Source of the DNA: Microplitis mediator
Lineage: Eukaryota; Arthropoda; Insecta; Hymenoptera; Braconidae
NCBI RefSeq assembly: GCF_029852145.1
Contig: NC_079978.1
Span: 10,557,801-10,621,800, forward strand
Reading direction: 5' to 3'
DNA: 64,000 nt
The translations under genes and the position numbers were made by a program. Positions 45,444 to 54,043 of the stretch are shown here, in pieces. Position 1 is the stretch's first letter. Each line of letters opens with the position of its first letter. Under the pieces are notes generated by a model. That model was given only the letters and a program-made list of their open reading frames with translations. It had not been told where the DNA came from and made no database searches.

Positions 45444-47300
45444 GATAAAAGACTATAGTTTATGTAAGACTAAAATGTGTATTTTTAGGTTAAGAAAAAA
45501 TACTATAGTTGTGTTACGTAAACTTTAACAAAATTTTATTAATTTATTATTATTATTAAAAGGTTTACGTAGGGAAAATACTACCCGTTTTTGTCCTGGT
45601 TTTTAAACCAATAGACAGGAATGGGTGACTTTAATTGAAGAATGTGGAATAAAACGGTATTTCAAATTATCCTCTTTTTCCTTTATTATTTTTAATCACA
45701 CATGATAATTATATTTAAAAAAAAAACACCATACAAACTTTAGTAAGATTAAAAAAAATTAAATTAATAAATTTAATTTAATTTGACTTACTCGTTTCGC
45801 TAGTTGGAGGATGTTTGCTCTCTATCTTCAACTATTTATTGTTTTTATATTGAAATATTGAGATTTTACCCTTTTTTATTTTATTAGTTTTCTTTTATTT
45901 AAAATATTAAAATTTTTCTTTTAACTATTTGTTTAAATCTATAGGGAACAAAACCTTTAAATGCTCACTTTTAATTTCTACGATGTTTGACTTCAACAAC
46001 AAAAAAAACTATTATTTTGAAAACCAAAAACTATGACCACTTTTAGTTGAATCTTCCACAGGACTGACTCTCACTTCTTTTTGGAAATGGGAAATCGGTC
46101 CTTTGAGGAAATCGGGGGAAGTGGGCGGCGTTTTCCCCGGAAAAAGGAAAACTAGGCCAATCGTGAGGCCCTTACTCTTCCCACTATCCCTTTTTGAGTA
46201 CCGATGCTTCGGGTGCGCACTCCCTCCACATGGGTTCCCCTTTGACGTCAGGCTCTGGGTCCGTTTTCCATCCCCTCTACCTTATGACGTAAAACTTTAA
46301 TGTGTAATTTATTTATTTTATTTAATTAACAAAAACTTTTATATAATTTAATTTCATTTCTATTATTTTAAATTATTTATACTGGTTTACTATTTATGTT
46401 ATGTAATTTATTTATTTGTTTTTAAATTCTGTATATTGTTTTTTTTTTTTTTAAATAATTTATTCGCTTCACTCTTCTATTATTTTTCTTAAAAATTATT
46501 TATTCATTTAGGAATTTTGTTATTAATTGAATGGAATGTTAATATCTATTTTAAATCTTTAGTATTTTATTTAAATTCTAACATTTTACTATTTTATTTA
46601 AATTTCAGTTCTAATATTTTAATTTTATTTTAAGGTTTAATATTTTTAATGTTAGCTTGATTTTTTTTTTTATTCATTTTTTTTTTTGTTTTCAAGTATG
46701 GGTTTTCTTTTTCTAATATTTCATTACTATACTAATTACTCTAACAATATTTTAAAAAAATAACTAAATTTATTATCCAACTAAACTTTCACTTTCTTTT
46801 ATTTATTTAAACATTCCTAGTCTAGACACCTGAATTTAATTTTAAGTGGTTTTTAATTTAATAATACATTAAAAATACATTACAGTTAACTATTTACTTT
46901 TAGTCTTTTTTTGGAGTGCAGTTGTGGCAAGAAATTGCGTCACCTAATGGAGGTTTTTACGTTACTATTTATTTAGGCCCATTGGAATGCAGCCTGATAA
47001 CATGCCAGCTGCACTCTGGCCTTGAAATAAATGAAAGTTTTCATAAATAACGACCAAGAGATAATAATTTCATTGTTATACTCTAAAAAAAATTTAAAAT
47101 AACATAATAAGAAAAAATATTAAATGTCCGAACGATCGGACATAACAGTTGATTACGTAAGACCAAAATGTATATTTTAGGTTAAGAAAAAAATACTATA
47201 GTTTATTATGTATTTGAGATTATATAAAAAAAAATATTTTAAGGTTATGTAAGACTTAAATGTATATTTTAGGTTATAAGTAATAAAAACAATATATATC
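45444..47300 (+). repeat. TTTTAGGTTAAG tandem repeats between converging genes
   Basis: Apart from the LTR insertion, the gap between the left gene and the capsid gene has four or five copies of about 45 bp including TATTTTTAGGTTAAGAAAAAA and ACTATAGTT. They lie at 45426-45511 and 47148-47290. They may hold polyadenylation signals for the converging transcripts; this is a guess. Confidence 0.5.
45512..47147. mobile_element. Solo LTR (1636 bp) inside the Polinton, GTTG duplication
   Basis: Begins TGTTACGTAAACTTT, ends GGACATAACA and is flanked by GTTG (45508-45511 and 47148-47151). The ends belong to the TGTTA(C/T)G...ATAACA group. The ORF at 46103-46300 lies in the LTR and is not a gene. Confidence 0.85.
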
Positions 47301-47505
47301 ACTATAAAAAAAGTTTATTCATTTATAAATATAAGTTTTTTAATTAATACAGGTTCAATAATTATAATTACTTTATGAATTCTTTGTTTAAATCGTTCTC
47401 AATCTCTTGCTGCTTGTTCCCATTTGCTTTTTCTTGCTTGTTCGTGTGCAAATCTCCAGACTTACAAGTAATGTATGGTTGGCGTTGGATTAAATTGTAC
47501 AGTCT

Positions 47506-48750
47506 TCATATTAGTTTTCGTACGATGCTGCTTATAGGATTATACTCGACTATGCGATCATGTATAATGAGGCAATAAGCTGATGTCTGCGCAGGAAATT
47601 GATTTGCAGATTCAAATTCCAGGCGAATGTCCACGGGTCCAGATTTTATTGATTCGTTTTGTTTCGAGCAATCGATAACATACCGTGGCGCTTGTTCCAA
47701 AAATTTCTTCTTTGTCAGCAGTGGTTCAGGTTCTTTGTTGTAGTATGAAATTTGGAAATTTATATACATGTCATACAACAGAGCATATTGATTATTTGCA
47801 ATGTTGAGATTCAAATTCCCATATGGATAGCTCTGTGAGTTCGAAAATAATTTTATGTCCCTGATGTTGCAGTGATCAAATCCACTGGCATTTTTAGTTG
47901 CATCATTTTTTCTTGCTGTTTGAAATCCAAGTATCACAAAACGTGGTTTCTCGAGCTGCGTAGAAGTTTTGACAGCCCAAATGTGCTTCGAAGTATTTGG
48001 TAATAGAGGATACTCGTACAGCTCCCAAGCACGGAAACTGATTGGGATAGCTGGATCACTTGTAATATAATTCAAAGCTTCAATTTTTTGTTTATCAGCC
48101 ATAGTCACATATGGTACAATCCACTCGATTTTTTGCAGCGTAATTTTAACAGCTTCAGCATGAGCTCCAGCAGCAGGTGTGGCCACAATGTATGCATTCA
48201 AATCGGAATTTGATCTTATTAAAATTAATTCATGCTTTGCATTGATGACAACTTTATGGTAATCTTCAGCAAATCCAAGCAAAAGACCTAGTGGTATAGA
48301 TACATCAAAGTAGCCATTATCATTGTGTAATTTGTTGACAGCTTCATCCATAATCCAGCCCGAATTTTCTAGTGTATTTTGTTGAGCAGGACTCAGTGAT
48401 GTGTATCCTTTCATGAGACTTGTGATGCCAACATTTTTGCTACGATCAATCTCAGCACCATTGAGTTCGTAGCGTATTTCTTCAAACATATGACAAACTG
48501 TCATGTTGACCATGTGAGTAGTTGCACTTACAGCTGTACCATCAGACTTGGTGACTTTTCCGTATACATGTAATGTACTTTTACTCGGAAGTAGACACAA
48601 ATCTTGATGTTGAACTGCAATTCTTATTTCATCGCTGTTGTTGAATGTTGATGAAGCATACGGTAGAGGAGCATGCGCTTCATAGTGTGCAATTGACTCA
48701 TCAAAAATTATTTGTCGTTGAATATTTAAGATTTTCACCGCCGCCGCCAT
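47506..48750 (-). CDS. Polinton major capsid protein (double jelly-roll), 414 aa
   Basis: I start at ATG 48750-48748 (MAAAVKILNIQRQ) because the codons upstream of it lack a good start. Double jelly-roll proteins build the hexons of these particles. Recognisable features are the beta-rich pattern, the ELNGAEID segment with the preceding CHMFEEIRY, the PLGLLLGF region and the later motif IRDIKLFSNSQSYPYGN, all usual in Polinton capsids. No frame lesion. The gene is last in a minus-strand block after the penton and a 53-aa ORF. Confidence 0.85.
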   Translation of the reverse strand: MAAAVKILNIQRQIIFDESIAHYEAHAPLPYASSTFNNSDEIRIAVQHQDLCLLPSKSTLHVYGKVTKSDGTAVSATTHMVNMTVCHMFEEIRYELNGAEIDRSKNVGITSLMKGYTSLSPAQQNTLENSGWIMDEAVNKLHNDNGYFDVSIPLGLLLGFAEDYHKVVINAKHELILIRSNSDLNAYIVATPAAGAHAEAVKITLQKIEWIVPYVTMADKQKIEALNYITSDPAIPISFRAWELYEYPLLPNTSKHIWAVKTSTQLEKPRFVILGFQTARKNDATKNASGFDHCNIRDIKLFSNSQSYPYGNLNLNIANNQYALLYDMYINFQISYYNKEPEPLLTKKKFLEQAPRYVIDCSKQNESIKSGPVDIRLEFESANQFPAQTSAYCLIIHDRIVEYNPISSIVRKLI

Positions 48751-48784
48751 GGTCGTGTACACGTCAAACAACAAAAATAAATTT

Positions 48785-48946
48785 TTATTTTCTTAATTTT
48801 CCACGTAGTTTTAGTCCTAGGCTCTGTAGAAACTGAGCGTTCTGATGTGTTAACACCTTGTGAGGTACTTGGCGACTGATGTTGCTTGACCATGCTGCTA
48901 TCTTTTTATAGCCAGCACCACTTTTTGTTTCATACACGATACCCAT
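48785..48946 (-). CDS. 53-aa Polinton ORF, overlapping the penton stop (TAATG)
   Basis: A short minus-strand frame: ATG at 48946-48944 shares its A with the TAA of the penton gene, and the protein runs to TAA at 48785. It has an MGIVYETKSGAGYKKIAAW start and a basic C-terminus LGLKLRGKLRK. Its coding is supported by position (between penton and capsid), overlap of stop and start, and an intact reading frame. I do not recognise the fold. It is likely translated by re-initiation from the upstream gene's transcript. Confidence 0.6.
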   Translation of the reverse strand: MGIVYETKSGAGYKKIAAWSSNISRQVPHKVLTHQNAQFLQSLGLKLRGKLRK

Positions 48947-49824
48947 TATTTTATAGACTTTATATGTAGTCTTATCGTTATAGTCTCACCTCTGAAATTA
49001 GCCAGTTTTCCGTCTTGATCCACAATTCTCAGTCTGAGATTATGTATTGCTTGTATGGCGATCGGTAGATAAATGATGTGTGATGGCAATTCAACAATCT
49101 TATATTCAGGTGGTACACACGGGAAAAATTCATGAATAGTGTGAACTTTGTGTTCATTGATGTAAGCACCTGATGTGATGTTGCACTCAATTCTCAGAGC
49201 ATTGAGTTTTAATATCTTTACTGGTAAATCTGATGAGTAAGTTTTATGTGGTGCAAGCTTCTGATTTGTAAATCTCAATAGCTGACCAATAGAATCTTGG
49301 GGTGTAAAATTTACAAATTGATCACATTTAATTTCACTTCTCAATTCATTGTTATTAGCTCTGATGCTGATGCTGAGTCTTCGTAATTTCTTTTGAATGT
49401 ATTTTTCAATATCAGTGATTTCGTAACTTCCTGTTGGTATTGTCAAGACTTTTTCTTCAACAGTTTCATATTTTTCAGCTTTTATATAATTTTCACTCAC
49501 TGAGTCATTTATATTATTATTTTCCGGCACTGAGATATTGTCATCATACTTTGTAATTATTGCCGCATTTCTTTTAGCTCTTTTTTTCTTGACTATTTTC
49601 TTTTTCTCATTGATGCTATTATCATCATCATTATTTTTATTCACAGGATAAGAGACATAGAATTTATTAGCACCCACATCAATATTGGGTATTGAATTAA
49701 ATGTTAATAACTCTACAAGTCCCAGGACATAATTTCTATTTGGTGATAATTCAATTGGAGGGAAGTAGTTGGCCTCCAACACGGACCTCGATCCTATTAA
49801 CGTTAATGTGATTGACTCAGCCAT
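48946..49824 (-). CDS. Polinton penton-like minor capsid protein, 292 aa
   Basis: Begins MAESITLTLIGSRSVLEANY and continues with FPPIELSPNRNYVLGLVEL, the N-terminal pattern of the penton-base-like proteins of Polintons/adintoviruses; a single jelly-roll is expected. A Lys-rich, Asn/Asp-rich linker (KKKIVKKKRAKRN, about residues 73-85) sits in the first third and may be a nuclear signal. C-terminal IHNLRLRIVDQDGK is also typical. No lesion. It precedes the 53-aa ORF by a TAATG junction. Confidence 0.8.
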   Translation of the reverse strand: MAESITLTLIGSRSVLEANYFPPIELSPNRNYVLGLVELLTFNSIPNIDVGANKFYVSYPVNKNNDDDNSINEKKKIVKKKRAKRNAAIITKYDDNISVPENNNINDSVSENYIKAEKYETVEEKVLTIPTGSYEITDIEKYIQKKLRRLSISIRANNNELRSEIKCDQFVNFTPQDSIGQLLRFTNQKLAPHKTYSSDLPVKILKLNALRIECNITSGAYINEHKVHTIHEFFPCVPPEYKIVELPSHIIYLPIAIQAIHNLRLRIVDQDGKLANFRGETITIRLHIKSIK

Positions 49825-49856
49825 GACTGATGTGCTCTACACAAAGTCACATCAAT

Positions 49857-50225
49857 TTATAGTTGCCCGGTGAGAAATTTGAGACATAAATGTCCACATA
49901 TAATTGTATCAAAATCCTGATATCTTTTGTGGTTATATTTCATGCTACCTACACCGAGATACTCCATAAGATCTTGTGGTGGTTGTAAATTACCAAAACT
50001 GTCAAAATAAATAACTTTATCATAATTTTTCTTGTATGCAACCCAATGAGTATCAGGTCCGAATTTATCATCAAGATTAATAATAGCTGATTCGTTTTTT
50101 CTCGGTCCAGTTTCAGGTAAATCGTTTCTCATAAAAACACCACGAAAGTTTGGAATTTTTAGAGCTTTAGCGTATTTCAGTAAGTCGATGTTTGTAAGTG
50201 GTCGATGTGGTAGCTCTACTTGTTT
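49857..50225 (-). CDS. Adenain-type capsid maturation protease, start codon uncertain
   Basis: The frame is open from 50225; the first ATG is at 50132, but conserved-looking sequence (RPLTNIDLLKYAKALKIPNF, then RGVF) lies upstream, in a frame overlapping the end of the phospholipase gene. The catalytic triad is visible: His in DTHWVAY (29 in the ATG-started form), Asp in YFDSFG (44) and Cys in TIICGHLC (79). The protease cleaves capsid precursors. The start might be non-ATG, frameshifted or supplied by splicing. The C-terminus is complete. Confidence 0.75.
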   Translation of the reverse strand, partial: KQVELPHRPLTNIDLLKYAKALKIPNFRGVFMRNDLPETGPRKNESAIINLDDKFGPDTHWVAYKKNYDKVIYFDSFGNLQPPQDLMEYLGVGSMKYNHKRYQDFDTIICGHLCLKFLTGQL

Positions 50226-50931
50226 TTACCCCAGCCAAAGCTCCTGTTGCACTCAGGCCAGCAAAAAGTGGTATTAAAAATGGTAGTACACCACCAACTT
50301 TGGATGGAACCGGTAGAATTCGTGGCAGCCGAATATTTTTTTTCCCACCAGATTTTTTAACAGCCTGACGAGCTTCTTTCAACGCCATTTTAATTGGATC
50401 ACCTCCAGAAGTCATGGAATTTTTGGCGGCTGTGACAACTTGTCTTAGTGCTACTTGTTTCTTTACAGTAGTCTTTTTCTTGCTAGTCTTTCTCTTACTA
50501 GTCTTTCTCTTGCCAGTCTTTTTCTTAGTAGGCTTTCTCTTACTAGGCTTTTTCTTGCCAGCTGTTCTCTTCTTCAACCCCATTCCGAATCTTTTTTTCA
50601 TCTTCATGATTTTATTTACACTCCACGCAGCAGCTTTTTCACCAATACCAGCGTCTTTTGCCTGATAACGTTGCCACGCCTTCTCAGCAAGTATTTGATC
50701 AGCCTCGTGACATGCCGCCAAATTTTCGCGATTATACGAGTATGCGATATCGTGATCTTTACACGCAACGTCCAGAGGATTAATTCCGGGATCACCACGA
50801 GCTAATCTTTTGGCTAGCTTGGTACCTAGTCCACAGTACTGGTATCCAGGTATGTGTAGTTCAACTGGTAGCTTATTAATTAGACTGTTTATAAAACCTC
50901 TACCACTGGTCTTTAAACATGTGCTCTCCAT
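50167..50931 (-). CDS. Phospholipase A2-like/basic core protein, 254 aa
   Basis: N-terminal YCGLGT (32-37) and DVACKDHDIAYS (54-65) with the catalytic His60-Asp61 match the phospholipase A2 fold also used by parvovirus capsid proteins for membrane escape. Then comes a long Lys/Arg/Ser/Thr stretch (about 116-160) that should bind DNA, and a hydrophobic segment near the C-terminus (212-235, GGVLPFLIPLFAGL) like the adenovirus pX/core peptides. So it fuses a lipase-like and a core-protein-like part. No lesion. It diverges from the ATPase gene 91 bases away. Confidence 0.8.
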   Translation of the reverse strand: MESTCLKTSGRGFINSLINKLPVELHIPGYQYCGLGTKLAKRLARGDPGINPLDVACKDHDIAYSYNRENLAACHEADQILAEKAWQRYQAKDAGIGEKAAAWSVNKIMKMKKRFGMGLKKRTAGKKKPSKRKPTKKKTGKRKTSKRKTSKKKTTVKKQVALRQVVTAAKNSMTSGGDPIKMALKEARQAVKKSGGKKNIRLPRILPVPSKVGGVLPFLIPLFAGLSATGALAGVKTSRATTSTTYKHRLTEIR

Positions 50932-50954
50932 AGTAGCAGCATCATGACTGACTT

Positions 50955-50970
50955 AAAATGATATAAAACT
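50955..50970 (+). promoter_or_regulatory. TATA-like site between divergent genes
   Basis: GATATAAAAC sits 55-63 bases before the ATPase ATG and 30-40 bases before the phospholipase ATG (opposite strand), in a 91-base divergent gap. It could serve the ATPase gene. Confidence 0.35.
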
Positions 50971-51022
50971 TGATACTTATAGCTCGCTGAGTGAGTTGTT
51001 GTTCTGATCGCAAACTAACAAC

Positions 51023-51727
51023 ATGGAGTTTAAAAGTCAAGCGGCCAAGGTACCAGTAATAAATTTTGATCAGATTGTTCAAGGTACCGGAATGAAAAAA
51101 GTTAAGAGACATGGCGCTTTATTACCAAACAGTGTACGCGCTATATTTTGTGGTCCATCAAATTGTGGAAAAACAAATGCTCTGCTGTCACTCATCATAC
51201 ACCCCAATGGCTTGAGATTTGATAATATTTATCTCTACTCAAAATCTCTAAATCAGCCAAAATACAAATTTTTAGAATCACTACTTAAACCAATAGAAGG
51301 TATTGAATTTTTTACATTCAACGAGCACGAAGAAGTACTGAAACCGGAAGATGCAAAACCAAACTCATTGATGATATTTGATGATGTCGCTTGTGAAAAA
51401 CAAGATCATATCCGAGCTTACTTTTGTATGGGTCGACATAAAGATGTTGACAGTTTTTATCTCTGTCAGACTTATACACGTATTCCTAAGCATTTGATAC
51501 GTGACAATGCAAATTTTACAGTTCTCTTTCGACAAGATGAAATGAACTTGAAGCATGTGTATGATGATCATGTAAATACTGACATGTCATACAATTTATT
51601 CAAAGACTTGTGTTCAGCATGTTGGAATGATGATGGTAAATATGGTTTTGTCGTGATTGACAAAGACAGTGAGCTAAATAGTGGCAGATATAGAAAAGGA
51701 TTTGACTGTTTTACTAGTATAAATTAA
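51023..51727 (+). CDS. Genome-packaging ATPase (FtsK/HerA superfamily), 234 aa
   Basis: Walker A GPSNCGKT at residues 44-51 and Walker B LMIFDD at about 116-121 are followed by a conserved Gln/Arg region (FYLCQTYTRIPKHLIRDNAN). The protein is expected to pump the genome into the capsid. The length and motif spacing match Polinton ATPases. Reading frame intact, start chosen at the first ATG, and it begins a plus-strand block (51023-53926). Confidence 0.9.
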   Translation: MEFKSQAAKVPVINFDQIVQGTGMKKVKRHGALLPNSVRAIFCGPSNCGKTNALLSLIIHPNGLRFDNIYLYSKSLNQPKYKFLESLLKPIEGIEFFTFNEHEEVLKPEDAKPNSLMIFDDVACEKQDHIRAYFCMGRHKDVDSFYLCQTYTRIPKHLIRDNANFTVLFRQDEMNLKHVYDDHVNTDMSYNLFKDLCSACWNDDGKYGFVVIDKDSELNSGRYRKGFDCFTSIN

Positions 51728-51779
51728 GTTGTACTTGATGAATAGTCATCAGAGATTAAGTGAACTTTAACCCATCAAC

Positions 51780-52709
51780 ATGAAGACCGAGGAGCTTTCA
51801 AAGCAGAGAGATGTCTTACATCAGATATCTCAGGCTAGTGATGCTATCCGACGGAAGCACAGAATGCTCAAGTTGGGTAAAGACACAGCTGAAAAGGCAA
51901 TGGGTGAAATGTTTAAGCCTATTGTTACACCTCTGCAGAGTCTAGTCGAATCATCTAAACATAAAGTCAAGCAAGAAGTCAAAGAAGAATTTAAAGATGA
52001 TAATTCAACGGTGAATAATGATACAGAATTCGAAGATGCAAGTAAATACAACAGTATCATCTCTGAAGATAGAAGCGGGACTTTGGAAGAAACACAAATA
52101 TCTCCTGCTGCATCGAGTACCCCCGCTAAGCCAATAAGTGGTGAAATAAAATCTTATTTAGCTAAAGTATATAAAAAAAGTAAAGATATAGATGTGAGAT
52201 ATGGTGTACGTCGACGTTATAATGATTTTTATATTGGTGATTCTGAAATAACTTTTGATGATGATGATAATGAAATCAATATAAAAAATAAAAATTACTC
52301 TGTGACTCCTGGATTATTGGAATTATTATTTAAAAAATCGCCAGATGATTCAAAAGTCACGCAGAATGATAAAAATAAATATCTCGAAATTATTAAAATG
52401 ACAAATACTCATAGAAAAAATTATAAACCAGATGGTAGTTTTTATGAAGACTCAACAATCAAGTATAAAAATTATATCGCCGATTTTCTCGCTAAAAATG
52501 CAAACTTATCAAAAGGTAAAGGATTACTTGATTTTATGATTGCGAAAAAGGAAAAAGCACGTATGGATTATGTCTACTGGGATGATCCAAATGAACTAGT
52601 TGACCGTCTGCGTTTACTCATGGCATCTCAAGCAGCTGGAAATCCAAGTCACACCAATAAAATCATATCAATTATCGAAGAGCTACGAGAAGCGGGGATT
52701 ATTTATTAG
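51780..52709 (+). CDS. Conserved Polinton protein, 309 aa, unknown function
   Basis: The C-terminal half has the pattern DVRYGVRRRYNDFYIGDSEI and later NKIISIIEELREAGIIY common to a Polinton family of unknown role; the N-terminal part is coiled-coil prone (MKTEELSKQRDVLHQISQ) with an acidic Ser/Thr linker (about 75-120). I cannot assign an activity. The gene starts 52 bases after the ATPase; the next gene begins 19 bases after its stop. Confidence 0.7.
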   Translation: MKTEELSKQRDVLHQISQASDAIRRKHRMLKLGKDTAEKAMGEMFKPIVTPLQSLVESSKHKVKQEVKEEFKDDNSTVNNDTEFEDASKYNSIISEDRSGTLEETQISPAASSTPAKPISGEIKSYLAKVYKKSKDIDVRYGVRRRYNDFYIGDSEITFDDDDNEINIKNKNYSVTPGLLELLFKKSPDDSKVTQNDKNKYLEIIKMTNTHRKNYKPDGSFYEDSTIKYKNYIADFLAKNANLSKGKGLLDFMIAKKEKARMDYVYWDDPNELVDRLRLLMASQAAGNPSHTNKIISIIEELREAGIIY

Positions 52710-52728
52710 CATCTGCTGTGTCAAATTT

Positions 52729-53151
52729 ATGCCACTTACTGGTGCTGTAATCAGTGGACCACCAGGACCACATGGACGAGGATTTCAAGTAACTGTTGAT
52801 GGGCAGTACGATGTTGAGAAAAAGAGACTGTGTCATGTTGGCAAACCTGCTGAAGATAGCGATGCAGCAACTGTAAAATTTACACGTGATCTTGTACATC
52901 GCGAGTTGTCTTTAATGTATGATAGTATGAGGAATGATCAGTCAGAGATCATTTCACACTTACACTCTCAAGTGGTAACACTCGACTCAGCTGTAACGCT
53001 ATTAAAAAAAGAAAATCAAGAACTAAAAGTTAAAATAAAACGTATGAAGTCACAAAAAGACTTGATCAGTAGAAATACACATCGAATAAAAGAATTGGAA
53101 GCTAGAATTTTTGTCGACAATGGAGGACAAGAAATCAGTAATAGCGTATGA
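52729..53151 (+). CDS. Collagen-like-start, coiled-coil Polinton protein, 140 aa
   Basis: I choose ATG 52729 because it directly follows the previous gene and begins MPLTGAVISGPPGPHGRGF, while the longer frame overlaps that gene. After the short Gly-Pro stretch comes KKRLCHVGKP and a heptad-rich C-terminal half (about 70-125, LLKKENQELKVKIKRMK). Such proteins occur next to the Polinton capsid genes and could be trimeric fibres or spikes; this is inference. The end overlaps the integrase start by 41 bases. Confidence 0.65.
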   Translation: MPLTGAVISGPPGPHGRGFQVTVDGQYDVEKKRLCHVGKPAEDSDAATVKFTRDLVHRELSLMYDSMRNDQSEIISHLHSQVVTLDSAVTLLKKENQELKVKIKRMKSQKDLISRNTHRIKELEARIFVDNGGQEISNSV

Positions 53152-54043
53152 GCTGCACAGACAAGCACGCAGGAATTATCAACGTCGTCATGTTGACATA
53201 CGAGCACTTGATGAAACTTGGCAAGCTGACTTAGTTGAAATGATTCCTTATGCAACAGTAAACAAAGGAAACAAATATCTGCTAACTGTCATAGATATTT
53301 TTTCAAAGTATGCTTGGGCTGTACCGATTAAGAGTAAAAGTGATGTCACCAGTGCAATGAAATCTATTTTTCAACTAGGACGTGTTCCAAAAAATCTGCA
53401 CGTTGACCAAGGCAAAGAATTTTATAATAAAGAATTTCAAGAACTTCTGCAACGTAAAAACATCAACATGTACTCGGTATTCAGCAACTTGAAGGCATCC
53501 ATATGTGAACGATTTAACAGGACACTTAAAAATAAAATGTGGCGTGAATTCTCTGCACGTGATACCTATAAATGGATTGATATACTAGAAGACTTATTGG
53601 ATATTTACAATAATACCAAACATCGGACAATTAAAATGAAACCTGCTGATGTAACTGCTGCTAATGAAAAAGAACTGCTGGAAAAAATATACAAACCTCT
53701 TCAAGCTCAGCAACAAGCGCGAAAAAATAAATTCAAAGTCGGAGACAAAGTTCGAATCAGTAAGTACAAACATGTGTTTGAGAAAGGTTACACACCCAAC
53801 TGGACGACTGAAATTTTTACAATTAAGACTGTGCAGAAAACAAATCGAACAACGTATAAGCTCGTAGACTATCAGGATAAGCCAATTGAAGGCGGATATT
53901 ATGCAGAAGAACTCAGCAAAGTCTAATATCCAGATGTATATCTAGTGGAGAAAATTATAAAAAAACGCGGAAATAAATTGTACGTAAAGTGGCTCGGCTT
54001 CGATAGCTCCCACAACAGCTGGATTAAAAAATCTGATCTGTAA
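53111..54043 (+). pseudogene. Polinton integrase (DDE core plus chromodomain), in-frame stop
   Basis: The retroviral-type integrase core is clear: D40 in WQADLVEM, D99 in HVDQGKEF and E133 in ICERFNRT, with the usual spacing of about 33 before the Glu. It joins element ends to host DNA. The frame from ATG 53111 stops with TAA at 53924-53926, but the same frame continues to 54041-54043 and encodes a chromodomain (YVKWLGFD, then SWIKKSDL), so one stop separates core and chromodomain. The catalytic part is otherwise undamaged. Its ATG overlaps the preceding gene. A truncated but active integrase is possible but loses targeting. Confidence 0.85.

Noticed and set aside
46103..46300. Gene between left Polinton gene and capsid
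   Set aside because: It lies wholly inside the GTTG-flanked solo LTR at 45512-47147.
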